NCBI GenBank assembly: GCA_029945945.1
Contig: JAQSDM010000005.1
Span: 310,001-374,000, forward strand
Direction of reading: 5' to 3'
DNA: 64,000 bases
Origin: Algoriphagus sp.
Lineage (GTDB): Bacteria > Bacteroidota > Bacteroidia > Cytophagales > Cyclobacteriaceae
In this document: one piece after another, positions 55,486-64,000 of the stretch
Layout of the letters: each line of letters starts with the position of its first letter
Numbering within the stretch: position 1 is the first letter of the stretch
Translations under genes and position numbers: made by a program
The notes under the pieces: model-generated
Told to the model about the DNA's origin: nothing
Database searches by the model: none
What the model saw: only the letters and a program-made list of their open reading frames with translations

Positions 55486-56964
55486 ATGCCCAAACCAAGT
55501 CTATCCTTTAGTCAGATCATTAATATGAATGTCGGATTCTTTGGCATTCAATACAGTTTTGGTCTTCAGCAAAGTGCAGTAAATCCGATTTACGATATGC
55601 TCGGAGCCATGCCGGATGAAATTCCGATTTTAAATCTTGCCGGTCCGATGACAGGACTTTTAATCCAGCCGATAATCGGAGCACTCAGCGACAATACCTG
55701 GAGTCCCAGATTTGGCAGGAGAAAGCCTTATTTCTTCATTGGAGCAGTACTTTGCAGCATTTGTCTTTTTTTCTATCCTTTCAGTAGTTCGCTCTGGATG
55801 GCAGCCGGATTGCTTTGGGTTTTGGATGCGGCAAACAACACCGCGATGGAACCTTATCGTGCTTTGATAGCAGATAAGTTGCCGGAGGAACAATATGGAA
55901 CCGGCTTTCTTTCCCAAAGTTTCTTTACAGGATTGGGAATCACACTAGCCAATATTTCCCTTTTTGTCTTTCAGAAATACATTACAGGAACAGCCGGGTC
56001 TTTGCCGTATTGGGTCTATGCATCCTTCTTTCTGGGTTCAGTCTGCTCGATAGTCAGCGTTTCTTACAGCATTTATAAAACTCCGGAAATCCCTCCGACG
56101 GATGAAGAATTGGCAGCATTAAAGGCAAGAACCAAAGGAATGCCTCATCCGGTCATTCAGTTTTTCCTTTCCATTTTCACCTCCCTGATTGCGTACCTGA
56201 TCTTTGCGGTGTTGGCCATTCCTTCACTTTTCTTTAAGGGATTATTGAAAAAAGTCCTTCATAAAATGGAGGAGCATTCGGTTTTGAGAGTTGCTTTTGC
56301 ACAGAATATCGAAATTGTAAATGCTATTCTCAACATGCCCTCCGTGATGTGGAAGCTTTCCTTGGTTTACCTTTTTCAATGGTATGCCCTGTTTTGTTAT
56401 TGGCAAAATGCCGCAAAAAGTATAGCCCAATCTGTCTGGAATACAACACCTCAGGGAGACAAAGTGCTGTTTGAAGAAGCAGTTGGCTGGACAGGTTTGG
56501 TCAATGGCTGGTACAATATTGTCACCTTCCTTTCGGCATTTGCCCTGGTGGGACTTGCCAAAAAGTTTGGGCCGAGAAAAGTCCACTTTATTTGTCTGAT
56601 TATGGCAGGTGTGGGACTCTTGATTTTCCCTCATATGGAAAATAAATACTTGCTATTTGCTCCAATGACCGGTTTTGGGATTGCCTGGGCCAGTATGATG
56701 GGTATCCCATATTTGCTGGTAGTCAACGATATTCCAAAGGAGCGCTATGGCGTGTACATGGGAATCATCAACATGATGATCGTCGTTCCGATGATTATTC
56801 AGACCCTGACTTTCGGGTTTATCTCCAGAAATTTCCTGAACAATGACCCAGGAATGGCGATCAGTTTCGCAGGTGTGTTGCTGTTGATTTCGGCAGCTGC
56901 GACATTGAGGATTTCAGAAAATCGGAATATTGAAGGGGAAGTTCCAATTTCCGCAGGTCATTAA
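55486..56964 (+). CDS. SLC45/GPH-type MFS sugar transporter
   Basis: 492 aa from the ATG at 55486 ([20 protein letters not shown]); an in-frame GTG at 55447 is less likely. About 12 membrane helices, with [11 protein letters not shown] after helix 2 (MFS loop motif) and the SLC45-like opening [24 protein letters not shown]45/GPH-like carriers move sucrose, maltose or related alpha-glucosides with H+. Its place beside a GH13_4 enzyme and a LacI regulator supports sucrose or maltooligosaccharide import across the inner membrane. 122 bp upstream of the GH13 gene. Confidence 0.9.
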   Translation: MPKPSLSFSQIINMNVGFFGIQYSFGLQQSAVNPIYDMLGAMPDEIPILNLAGPMTGLLIQPIIGALSDNTWSPRFGRRKPYFFIGAVLCSICLFFYPFSSSLWMAAGLLWVLDAANNTAMEPYRALIADKLPEEQYGTGFLSQSFFTGLGITLANISLFVFQKYITGTAGSLPYWVYASFFLGSVCSIVSVSYSIYKTPEIPPTDEELAALKARTKGMPHPVIQFFLSIFTSLIAYLIFAVLAIPSLFFKGLLKKVLHKMEEHSVLRVAFAQNIEIVNAILNMPSVMWKLSLVYLFQWYALFCYWQNAAKSIAQSVWNTTPQGDKVLFEEAVGWTGLVNGWYNIVTFLSAFALVGLAKKFGPRKVHFICLIMAGVGLLIFPHMENKYLLFAPMTGFGIAWASMMGIPYLLVVNDIPKERYGVYMGIINMMIVVPMIIQTLTFGFISRNFLNNDPGMAISFAGVLLLISAAATLRISENRNIEGEVPISAGH

Positions 56965-57086
56965 ATAAAGTAGGAATGAAGGGGAGGGATTCTTGTTTAT
57001 TTCACGTGATTTGCACCGGAAAAACCCAAGGCTTGCAATAAAAGTCGAGCCTTAAATGAATAAATAAATCATTCAGTAATCGATTC

Positions 57087-59039
57087 GTGATGACGTTTGA
57101 CCAACAGCTAATTGAAAATACCCACCGAGTATTAAGCGAAAACAAGGTGGATATTTCAGGAAAAGACAAGAATTTTTATGATAGGTTAATTACTGGAGTG
57201 GACACGATTTTTGGGCTTTTCCAGGAAATTTACCGATTCCATCCAAAGTCTGAAGAGTTATTCGGACAACTGCTCGTCACACTGATTCAGGGTTATAAAT
57301 CCAGAGGGAAAGACCTCAGAAAGCGTGACGAAGAGAAGGAGCAGAAAGGTCATTGGTATCTGAGCAATGAACTGACAGGTATGAGTTTGTATGTCGATCG
57401 GTTTGCCGGTAATCTGCCCAATATGGGAGAAAAGCTGGCTTATCTGGATAAGCTAGGAGTGAATTTTTTACACCTGATGCCCCTCTTTCAAAGCCCGGAA
57501 GGGGAGAGTGACGGAGGCTATGCGGTATCAGATTTTCGCAAAGTCGATGAGCGTTTTGGTTCGATTGATGACCTGATCGTGCTGCGAAAAAAAATGCAGA
57601 AAAAGGGCATGTACCTGATGCTGGACATCGTGCTCAATCACACCTCTCACCACCATGAGTGGGCAAAAAAGGCAAAAGCAGGTGATCCTTTTTATCAGGA
57701 TTACTACTATATGTATGATAATCGCTGGATTCCAAACCAGTTTGAAGAACAGATGCCGGATATATTTCCGGAGAGTTCTCCCGGCAATTTCATCTATGAT
57801 CATGATTGTAAAAAATGGGTGATGACAGTCTTCCACACCTATCAGTGGGATCTGAATTTTACCAATCCGATCGTGTTCCGTGAGATGCTGGACAATATCC
57901 TGTTTTACGCAAATCTGGGAGTGGATGTCCTAAGAATCGACGCCCCCGCTTTTATCTGGAAACAGACGGGTACAGCATGTCAGAATTTGCCACAAGCTCA
58001 TACTTTGCTCAAGCTGATCAAGCAATGCGTATTGGTTTCTGCGCCGGGAATGGCACTTTTGGGAGAAGCCATAGTCGCTCCCAAGGAGATCATGAAATAT
58101 TTTGGGACGGGAGATTTCACTGCGAAAGAATGTGATTTTGCATACAATGCTACTCAAATGGCGTTGCAATGGGATATGTTAGCGAGCGGAGATACACGCG
58201 TGATGTTGGCTTGCCAGCATGATATTTTACAGAAACCTTACGGTACTTCCTGGATTACCTACACCCGTTGCCACGACGATATTGGCTTGGGATACGATGA
58301 TTCGAAGATTGCTGAGGTTGGGAAAAATCCCTATCAGCACCGAAGATTTCTCAAAGATTATTTTTCCGGAGCTTTCCCCAACAGCCCTGCACGAGGTGCT
58401 TTATTCTCTTCCAATCCCAAAACAGGGGATGCGAGAATTAGTGGTTCCCTTGCATCACTTTGCGGCCTTGAAAAAGCTCTTTGGGAAAATGATCCCCATG
58501 GAATTGATACTTCCATTCAAAAGATCAGTCTTATGCAGGCACATTCCTTTTTCCTGGGCGGACTTCCTATTATTTTCTACGGAGATGAGGCAGGCTATAC
58601 CAATGATTATAGCTACCAAACCGATCCGGGCAAAAGCTATGATAATCGTTGGATGCATCGACCGGTGATCCATTGGGAAAAGAATAAAAAGATCGGGGAG
58701 ACGGGAACCATCGAAAATCGCGTTTTCACCGTTACCCAAAAGTTGATAGCAATTAGAAAGAAGCTCGCAGTCGTAGGCGATCACAAAAATCTCACCTGGC
58801 TTCCTCCGCACAATATTCATGTGGCAGGATACCTGAGGACATTGGGTGACCAAAAGCTATTTGCGATTTTTAATTTCAGCGGTCATCCGGCGAATTTGAC
58901 CTGGCACGCCTTCAAAGAACATGGCGTTGCTCCCAAAAAGCTTTACGATCACTGGACTGAAAAGGAGTTCGAAGTCGGGCCTGATCATGAACATCTGGTT
59001 TTGGGATCCTATGAGTTTCTACTTCTGGAGCCGAGATAG
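57087..59039 (+). CDS. GH13 subfamily 4 amylosucrase-type enzyme
   Basis: 650 aa without signal peptide, so cytoplasmic. Layout is that of amylosucrase: helical N-terminal domain (about 1-90), (beta/alpha)8 barrel with a long B' loop, C-terminal beta domain. Catalytic residues are visible: nucleophile Asp285 (VLRIDAPAF), acid/base Glu327 (LLGEAI) and stabiliser Asp397 (RCHDDIG); the region II/III motifs LDIVLNHTSHHHEWA and GVDVLRIDAP are canonical. It uses sucrose as glucosyl donor to make alpha-1,4-glucan or releases glucose and fructose (family knowledge). Start ATG at 57087. Next to LacI regulator (opposite strand). Confidence 0.92.
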   Translation: MMTFDQQLIENTHRVLSENKVDISGKDKNFYDRLITGVDTIFGLFQEIYRFHPKSEELFGQLLVTLIQGYKSRGKDLRKRDEEKEQKGHWYLSNELTGMSLYVDRFAGNLPNMGEKLAYLDKLGVNFLHLMPLFQSPEGESDGGYAVSDFRKVDERFGSIDDLIVLRKKMQKKGMYLMLDIVLNHTSHHHEWAKKAKAGDPFYQDYYYMYDNRWIPNQFEEQMPDIFPESSPGNFIYDHDCKKWVMTVFHTYQWDLNFTNPIVFREMLDNILFYANLGVDVLRIDAPAFIWKQTGTACQNLPQAHTLLKLIKQCVLVSAPGMALLGEAIVAPKEIMKYFGTGDFTAKECDFAYNATQMALQWDMLASGDTRVMLACQHDILQKPYGTSWITYTRCHDDIGLGYDDSKIAEVGKNPYQHRRFLKDYFSGAFPNSPARGALFSSNPKTGDARISGSLASLCGLEKALWENDPHGIDTSIQKISLMQAHSFFLGGLPIIFYGDEAGYTNDYSYQTDPGKSYDNRWMHRPVIHWEKNKKIGETGTIENRVFTVTQKLIAIRKKLAVVGDHKNLTWLPPHNIHVAGYLRTLGDQKLFAIFNFSGHPANLTWHAFKEHGVAPKKLYDHWTEKEFEVGPDHEHLVLGSYEFLLLEPR

Positions 59040-59049
59040 AGTTTCTTTC

Positions 59050-60087
59050 TTAGCTTCCAATGAAATTCAAATCGGATGATTCCCGAATGATCAGGTTGGT
59101 TTTAACTTCAATGGTTTCATTTTCTCCTAAAGAATGGTCCTTCAATAAACGAATCAATAATTCAGTCGCTTTTATTCCCATCTGATATCCATGCTGATCC
59201 ACGGAGCTTAGGGATGGTGATACGATTTCTGCAAGTTCCCAATTGCTAAAGCCCACCACTCCAACCTGCTCCGGTATTTCGAATCCGGCGGATTTAAGGA
59301 ATTTGATGGCACCTAAAGCTACCGGGTCAGTGATGCAAAAAATCGCGTCGGGGGGATTTTTACTTTCCATTAATTTCCTGGCAAACTCATAACCTTCCTC
59401 TTCAGATATATTCTTGCAAGTGATAATCCAATCACTGTTGAACTCCAACTGATGATCTTTCACAGCTTTCTCGTAACCTTTGTATCTCTCGATCGAATTT
59501 TTCACATCCAATCTTCCCCTGATTGTTGCAATTTTTTTATAGCCCTGATCAATCAGATGCGTGACTGCTGCATAAGCTCCTTGAAAATCATCCACAATGA
59601 CCTTGGGAGTTTCCAGATGGTCGGTGATTTTATCAAATTGAACGACAGGTTTTCCCTCGTCTAAAAATTCCCTGATATGTTCTCCTTCGATCGTTTCATT
59701 TGATATAGAGATTAATAATCCGTCGACACTGCTTCCAATCATGGTTCTGCAGGCAATTATTTCATCTTTCAAGAGATCACCAGATTGGCTGACCAGAATA
59801 TTATAGCCATGTTTTTTGGCAGTTTCGATGGCACCGCTGATTACGGTAGAAAAGAAATGATGGACAATTTGCGGTACGATGATTCCAATATTTGAAGTCC
59901 TGTTTTTCCGAAGGTTAACGGCTAAAAGATTGGGGACATAGTGGTGTTTTTCAGCAAAATCTTTAACCAGTTTGATGGTCTCATCCGAAATCCCCTCATA
60001 ACCATTGAGTGCTCGGGAGGCAGTCGATATTGAAATTCCTAACTCCCGTGCAATATCCTTCAGGGTTATTTTTCGCTTTTCAGACAT
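59050..60087 (-). CDS. LacI-family transcriptional regulator
   Basis: 345 aa. N-terminal HTH (ITLKDIARELGISISTASRAL, split here as TLKDIARELGIS and STASRALNG) with the hinge helix region, then a periplasmic-binding-like sugar domain (VPQIVHHFFSTVISGAIE, ..VVGFSNWELAEIVSP). It is convergent with the GH13 gene (11 bp between the two ends) and is the likely repressor or regulator of the 53.8-59 kb sugar genes; I found no obvious palindromic operator in the 55.33-55.48 or 56.97-57.08 kb spacers. Confidence 0.93.
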   Translation of the reverse strand: MSEKRKITLKDIARELGISISTASRALNGYEGISDETIKLVKDFAEKHHYVPNLLAVNLRKNRTSNIGIIVPQIVHHFFSTVISGAIETAKKHGYNILVSQSGDLLKDEIIACRTMIGSSVDGLLISISNETIEGEHIREFLDEGKPVVQFDKITDHLETPKVIVDDFQGAYAAVTHLIDQGYKKIATIRGRLDVKNSIERYKGYEKAVKDHQLEFNSDWIITCKNISEEEGYEFARKLMESKNPPDAIFCITDPVALGAIKFLKSAGFEIPEQVGVVGFSNWELAEIVSPSLSSVDQHGYQMGIKATELLIRLLKDHSLGENETIEVKTNLIIRESSDLNFIGS

Positions 60088-60328
60088 GAAATTTGGATCT
60101 ATGTTTTGACTTAAGTTAGGGATAGAAATAAGGATTTCAAACTGCTCCTGTTTTTGGAAAATTCTGGAGTTTTAATAATTCCTTAAGGCTTAAAACCTTT
60201 GTTTTTCGCATTTTTTCACGTTCTCATGATCCCTGTCTTTTCGAAAAGTTTTTTGCTTTGAGATCAATTTCTTCATCTTGGCTTCATTTATAATTTCTTA
60301 TTTTACTCCATGATAGCCAACAGATGCG

Positions 60329-60724
60329 ATGAATAAGTTATTTCTGATTTTTGTTTTTGCTCTTTTTACGGGATTTGCATTTGCGCAAACTCCCAATAAT
60401 AAGGCGGTGCCCCAAAACCAAACACAAGCCGGAGAGAAAAGCAAAAGTATCGGTGTATCAAGTGCTGCAAGAAAAAGCTCTCTTAACAAGGTGCCTCCGG
60501 TAGCCGGCCAAAAAAAATCTGATAACAGACCGGATGGAACAAAGCCAAATCCCGGAAGCAATAATGGAGAAATGAAAGGTTCGAAACCCGGATCTCCCAA
60601 TATGCACAACAGGCCAAACGTGAGAGTGCCTCAAGCGAGACCAAATTCTCCGATAATCAGACCTAACGGACTTCCTGGAAACAGACCTTCGATGCCCAAA
60701 CACAGACCTCCGGGAGGAGGTTAA
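60329..60724 (+). CDS. Small secreted basic Pro/Asn/Gly-rich protein
   Basis: 131 aa. A signal peptide (about 1-20, MNKLFLIFVFALFTGFAFAQ) is followed by a disordered, very basic region rich in Asn, Pro, Gly, Ser, Lys and Arg, ending in repeated RPN/RPP phrases (GNRPSMPKHRPPGGG). No fold or enzyme motif. The minus frame on the same bases (60298-60609) is a shadow. Such proteins may coat the cell or bind anionic polymers; unproven. Confidence 0.65.
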   Translation: MNKLFLIFVFALFTGFAFAQTPNNKAVPQNQTQAGEKSKSIGVSSAARKSSLNKVPPVAGQKKSDNRPDGTKPNPGSNNGEMKGSKPGSPNMHNRPNVRVPQARPNSPIIRPNGLPGNRPSMPKHRPPGGG

Positions 60725-60808
60725 TTCAAATAGAAATTGAGATTAGAGGTTTTTAATAGTTGAAGGTCAGTTGAGCCCGTTCGGAAACAAGGAGGAAAAT
60801 CTAGCAGG

Positions 60809-61633
60809 ATGAGACGAAAATTAGTCGCTTTTGTGGTTTTGAATTTTATGGTAGCATCGTTCTGCTTTTCCCAGGAAGCAGATTCAAGCTATCAGGATTC
60901 TGCCGCAGTTGACTATGATTTTTTGATTTTGGGAAGTGAATACCAGGGAGCAATCACTTTTCTGGGTCGCGATTTTGGCAACAAAATCCCTGTTCTGTCT
61001 TTTGACATGATGTACTACTTTCAATCCGGAGTTTATCTGACGGCTACTTCCCTGAAGTTCTTTGAGCAAGACCTTACCTGGCAGCATGGTTTGTCTTTAG
61101 GCTATTTTGGTGACTTGAGTCCGAAGACAGATTTGAATGTCAGCTATTCTCAATTTTTTGGAGGAAGCAATGTCAATGTGGCCGGAGTGGACAAAGTCGG
61201 GTTTTTGCAGGGAACTTTTGGATGGGATTGGGGAGGAATGTATTCTACCACTCAGCTGCAGTTTGTGGTCAATCAGCCATCTGATTTTTACATAGCCAGT
61301 AATCATTCGAGGTATTTTGAAGTGGATCGGCCGGTATTTGGTTCCGGCATTCTTTCTTTCCAGCCCGGTTTTTCTTTTACGCTGGGAACCAGTCGCTTTT
61401 ATCAAATCGGAGGATATGACTTGAATGAAGAGGAAACGGCCACTACAAATAAATTTCAGTTTCAGGTTTGGGAGCTTTCGATGCCCGTCAATCTGAATTT
61501 TGGCTATTTCGACATGGAGTTTCATCCCAAACTGGTCAGTCCCCTGAATGTCCCCGAATACGATTCTTCCAAAGGAAGATTTGTAGGAAGTCTTCAGCTT
61601 TCGTATACGCTACCCATAAAGAAAAGCCGATGA
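60809..61633 (+). CDS. Predicted outer-membrane beta-barrel protein
   Basis: 274 aa with a signal peptide (about 1-22, ending CFSQ). The mature part alternates polar and aromatic residues in amphipathic beta strands (VYLTATSLKFFEQDLTWQHG, LSLGYFGDLSPKTDLNVSYS) and ends SLQLSYTLPIKKSR. This fits a small outer-membrane barrel or lipocalin-like sensor. It overlaps the start of the response regulator by 4 bp (ATGA), so it is tightly coupled to the two-component pair and may report an envelope state to it. No family recognised. Confidence 0.7.
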   Translation: MRRKLVAFVVLNFMVASFCFSQEADSSYQDSAAVDYDFLILGSEYQGAITFLGRDFGNKIPVLSFDMMYYFQSGVYLTATSLKFFEQDLTWQHGLSLGYFGDLSPKTDLNVSYSQFFGGSNVNVAGVDKVGFLQGTFGWDWGGMYSTTQLQFVVNQPSDFYIASNHSRYFEVDRPVFGSGILSFQPGFSFTLGTSRFYQIGGYDLNEEETATTNKFQFQVWELSMPVNLNFGYFDMEFHPKLVSPLNVPEYDSSKGRFVGSLQLSYTLPIKKSR

Positions 61634-62304
61634 GAATTTTACTTGTGGAGGATGAGATCTCACTGGCGAATGAAATCAGGGATTTCCTGAAATCAGAAAA
61701 TCACCTGGTCGATTATTCCAATACCATTGCATCCGCATCGGATAATCTTGCATCGAATTCTTATGATTTTGTCCTGCTTGATTTAGGTCTTCCGGATGGA
61801 AATGGATTGACACTTTTGAAAGATGTGTCTAATTATCAAAAAAATGCGTCTGTCATAATCCTGACTGCGCGATCAGAAATAAATGACAAAATCATTGGTT
61901 TCGAAAGTGGGGCAGACGACTATCTTTCCAAGCCCTTTTCATTTCTGGAATTGAAAGCCCGGATGCAGGCCATTTTGAGAAGAAAAAGCGGTTGGAACAA
62001 AGATGTGATTCAGATTGGCGGATTTGAGATCAGCCTGAACAATAATGTGGTGGCCCACGAGGGGAAGGAAATTAAGCTGACCAAGAAAGAATACATCCTC
62101 CTTCAATTTATGGTGATCAACAAAAACCGGATTCTGAACAGATTCCAACTTGCCGAACATCTATGGGGAGATCATCTCGATGATGAATACCAATCCAATT
62201 ATATAGATGTGCATGTAAAGAACTTAAGAAAGAAATTAGGAATGTATGCTGCGGTAGATTGGTTGGAAACGGTCAGAGGATTAGGATATAAAATAATATC
62301 ATAA
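61630..62304 (+). CDS. OmpR/PhoB-type response regulator
   Basis: 224 aa from the ATG at 61630, which overlaps the stop of the preceding gene; a longer upstream frame is not needed. Receiver domain about 1-115 with the acidic pair at Glu7/Asp8, phospho-acceptor Asp51 (LLDLGLPDG), Thr79 and Lys101 (SKPFS); winged-helix DNA-binding domain about 125-224 (LTKKEYILLQFMVINKN, ..VHVKNLRKKLGM, ETVRGLGYKI). Forms a cognate pair with the kinase 6 bp downstream. Confidence 0.95.
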   Translation: MRILLVEDEISLANEIRDFLKSENHLVDYSNTIASASDNLASNSYDFVLLDLGLPDGNGLTLLKDVSNYQKNASVIILTARSEINDKIIGFESGADDYLSKPFSFLELKARMQAILRRKSGWNKDVIQIGGFEISLNNNVVAHEGKEIKLTKKEYILLQFMVINKNRILNRFQLAEHLWGDHLDDEYQSNYIDVHVKNLRKKLGMYAAVDWLETVRGLGYKIIS

Positions 62305-62310
62305 TTCCCG

Positions 62311-63627
62311 ATGAGATTATTCGCAAAACTGCTTCTGTTTAATTTGCTGGGAAAGGGATTTTTCCTGTTGATATTTTTGATGTCAGGACCTTATGTATTG
62401 CGATATTTTATTTTAAAAAATACGGATCAGCAGTTAGTTGAAGAAAAAGAAAAAGTAATAAGTATCATCCAAAAGGAAGGGATGCAAAATTTCATTTCGG
62501 AGGAAAATCCTGACATCGGTTTTGGTAGTTATAACATCCTTAAAGAGGAATATATATTACTCGAAAAGATTCAGGAGACATATGCAAATGATTCCATTTC
62601 GATACAGGAAAGAATCATCGAAGAAGATGAAATAAGTTACCGGGTCTTTGCTCATACTTTTGAATATGCAGGTGAATTTTACTTGCTGGAAATTGGCCGG
62701 AGTCTCAATACGATCGAACAAATAGAAAGCATTTTTTTCAGGATTTCCATCGGGATTCTTTTTCTTTTCCTAGCGTTTTCGGTCTTTCTGGACATGACCA
62801 TCAGCAAGCGGATCATGCTCCCTTTCAATAAAATCATCAAGACCAAAATCGCTCAAATCAATGAGCCTCAGGAGTTCAATGACCTTCCTATTCCTTCCAA
62901 TACAGAGGAGTTTATGATCCTGGATCAGGCGATTTCAGAAATGATGAAGCGCATCCAGAAGTCTTTTAATCAGGAAAGAATTTTTATCTCGCATGCCTCC
63001 CACGAACTTAAAACCCCGATTTCAGTTCTCCAATCAAAGCTGGAGGCCATGTTTTCAGCTGAGAACCTGAGCCAGATTCAGAGTGAAAAACTGATGGATA
63101 TGCAGCATACTCTGCAGAAAATGAAAAAATCAGTCAATGCTTTGCTCCTGATTTCAAAAGTTAATAATGCGCAATTTCTGAAAACTGAAAATATTGAGAT
63201 GAGCCAAATGCTCAGTGAATTGCTGGAAGATTGGGCAGAGATCGGTCAGAGTAAAGGAGTCGAATTGATCCTTTTGGAGAATCAATTTTTCGTCTTTGAA
63301 AACACTAACCAGTCCTTGTGCCATATGATGATTCAGAATGCAATCAGCAATGCGGTGAAGTACGTAAGTAAAGGAGGTAAAATTACCTTGAGCGGAATTG
63401 TCAATCCTGATTTTTATGAAATTATAATCGAAAATGAAGGGGAGGGAATCGATCAAAACCTCCTCCACCAGGTAAAAAACGGATTGGTTTTTTTGAAAGA
63501 AGTTGACAAAGAGAAATCCGGTTTTGGACTTCAGATCATGTATAAGATTGCTATTTTTTTGGGAGTTCAACTTGATGTTAAATCGCTGAACGGAAAGACT
63601 TTAGTTTTCTTCAGATTTCCTAAATAA
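62311..63627 (+). CDS. Sensor histidine kinase
   Basis: 438 aa. Two membrane helices (about 13-33 and 142-160) enclose a periplasmic loop of about 105 residues without a known sensor fold; then a HAMP-like linker and HisKA dimerisation domain with His231 (FISHASHELKTPISVL), and a HATPase domain with N-box (MMIQNAISNAVKY), G1 (ENEGEGIDQNLL) and G2 (KSGFGLQIMY). Inner-membrane kinase that phosphorylates the regulator at 61630-62304. Stimulus unknown; the outer-membrane-type protein upstream is a likely input component. Confidence 0.95.
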   Translation: MRLFAKLLLFNLLGKGFFLLIFLMSGPYVLRYFILKNTDQQLVEEKEKVISIIQKEGMQNFISEENPDIGFGSYNILKEEYILLEKIQETYANDSISIQERIIEEDEISYRVFAHTFEYAGEFYLLEIGRSLNTIEQIESIFFRISIGILFLFLAFSVFLDMTISKRIMLPFNKIIKTKIAQINEPQEFNDLPIPSNTEEFMILDQAISEMMKRIQKSFNQERIFISHASHELKTPISVLQSKLEAMFSAENLSQIQSEKLMDMQHTLQKMKKSVNALLLISKVNNAQFLKTENIEMSQMLSELLEDWAEIGQSKGVELILLENQFFVFENTNQSLCHMMIQNAISNAVKYVSKGGKITLSGIVNPDFYEIIIENEGEGIDQNLLHQVKNGLVFLKEVDKEKSGFGLQIMYKIAIFLGVQLDVKSLNGKTLVFFRFPK

Positions 63628-63834
63628 AAATAATTATTTTCCTTTTTTTTCATATTGAAATTCATCCATTTTTCGTTCTTAATGAGCAAATCTATAGTCT
63701 GGTATGATTACATAATAAAAGGTTGGTTAATTATTTTTTCTGAATTTTAGTTAAAATAATCAATTTCGTTATTTCTTCATTTTCACTTCATAATTGCTTC
63801 ATTATTTTGCTTCATTAACAAACAAAATAAAACC

Positions 63835-64000
63835 ATGAAAACACTGAAAAGCCTCTTTTTTGTAATGTATTTATCCTTGTTGGCAGTGGGCTGTACGCAG
63901 GAAAATGAAACTCCGGATATTGCAGAATTGACTGCAGCGGATCAGACGGCGATTGACCTCGCTCAGACAGCAGGGCAATTGGCCAGCGGAACGAGTTTTG
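63835..64000 (+). CDS. Lipoprotein, 3' end outside window
   Basis: Starts MKTLKSLFFVMYLSLLAVGC, with the lipidated Cys in a VGC lipobox at residue 20, followed by TQENETPDIAELTAADQTA. Only 55 codons are visible. It is on the same strand as the two-component genes, 207 bp downstream of the kinase, in an AT-rich spacer, so it could be a regulon target. Family unknown. Confidence 0.75.
   Translation, partial: MKTLKSLFFVMYLSLLAVGCTQENETPDIAELTAADQTAIDLAQTAGQLASGTSF

Noticed and set aside
60298..60609. 103-residue minus-strand open frame
   Set aside because: Opposite strand of the small secreted basic protein, which has a proper signal peptide.

Overview
The window looks like part of a chromosome from an aerobic, polysaccharide-degrading member of the Bacteroidota, most like the order Cytophagales (Algoriphagus or Cyclobacterium-like). 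This is inferred from gene content and not from a marker gene: a SusC/SusD pair, a type IX secretion (T9SS) C-terminal domain, many secreted or lipobox-bearing hydrolases, a DUF1501/DUF1549-DUF1553 pair, a three-gene proton-translocating transhydrogenase, AT-rich spacers and few Shine-Dalgarno sites. There are no rRNA or tRNA genes, no CRISPR array and no intact insertion sequence.

Layout. 1-3.1 kb is a small accessory zone: an unknown gene cut by the left edge, two unknown genes with one N-terminal membrane segment each, an XRE-like regulator, several palindromic repeats, and a broken copy of the 3' end of the next gene. 3.1-10.9 kb holds a large VPS10/BNR beta-propeller exoprotein, a Gre-factor-like protein, a DUF6600 protein, a BCCT transporter and a DUF3820 protein. 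10.9-15 kb is a DUF1501 + DUF2231/cytochrome/DUF1549/DUF1553 operon. 15.1-22.2 kb is a polysaccharide-utilisation module (SusD, SusC, alpha-galactosidase-like hydrolase). 22.4-26.4 kb has an unknown secreted protein, an inverted-repeat element, and a sugar dehydrogenase-PKD-cytochrome c fusion. 26.6-30.7 kb is a run of small cytoplasmic and membrane genes (CPA1 antiporter, frameshifted CHAD gene, orphan CheB, 4-TM protein, MORN protein, eRF1-like protein). 31-39.1 kb has two Gfo/Idh/MocA oxidoreductases, a haem-binding protein and a 1463-residue T9SS protein. 39.4-43.1 kb has a PepSY-like secreted protein, a decayed coding remnant and pntA1-pntA2-pntB. 43.1-53 kb is a second carbohydrate region: sialidase, LLM flavoprotein, GH97, CE15 glucuronoyl esterase, a PqaA-like lipoprotein, a propeller lipoprotein and a PIG-L deacetylase. 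53-60.1 kb has a possible structured RNA, an unusual pyruvate kinase, an SLC45-like sugar transporter, a GH13_4 amylosucrase and a LacI regulator, together a likely sucrose/alpha-glucan locus. 60.3-63.6 kb has a basic secreted protein and an outer-membrane-protein/response-regulator/histidine-kinase operon. A lipoprotein gene runs off the right edge.

How they fit. Secreted enzymes release and deacylate glycans; SusCD and the SLC45-like carrier bring oligosaccharides in; cytoplasmic amylosucrase, pyruvate kinase and the MocA-type dehydrogenases feed central metabolism; transhydrogenase and the cytochrome-bearing exoproteins link to redox balance. The most unusual non-coding signals are tandem 7-bp (heptad) repeats placed at gene 3' ends, a family of AATT-TGC-AATT hairpins including a MITE-like inverted element, the decayed gene remnants, and the 53.3-53.6 kb transcript candidate. 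I found no clear new defence or mobile system; the best leads are the heptad arrays, the 559-1661 repeat-flanked gene and the CheB-CHAD pair.
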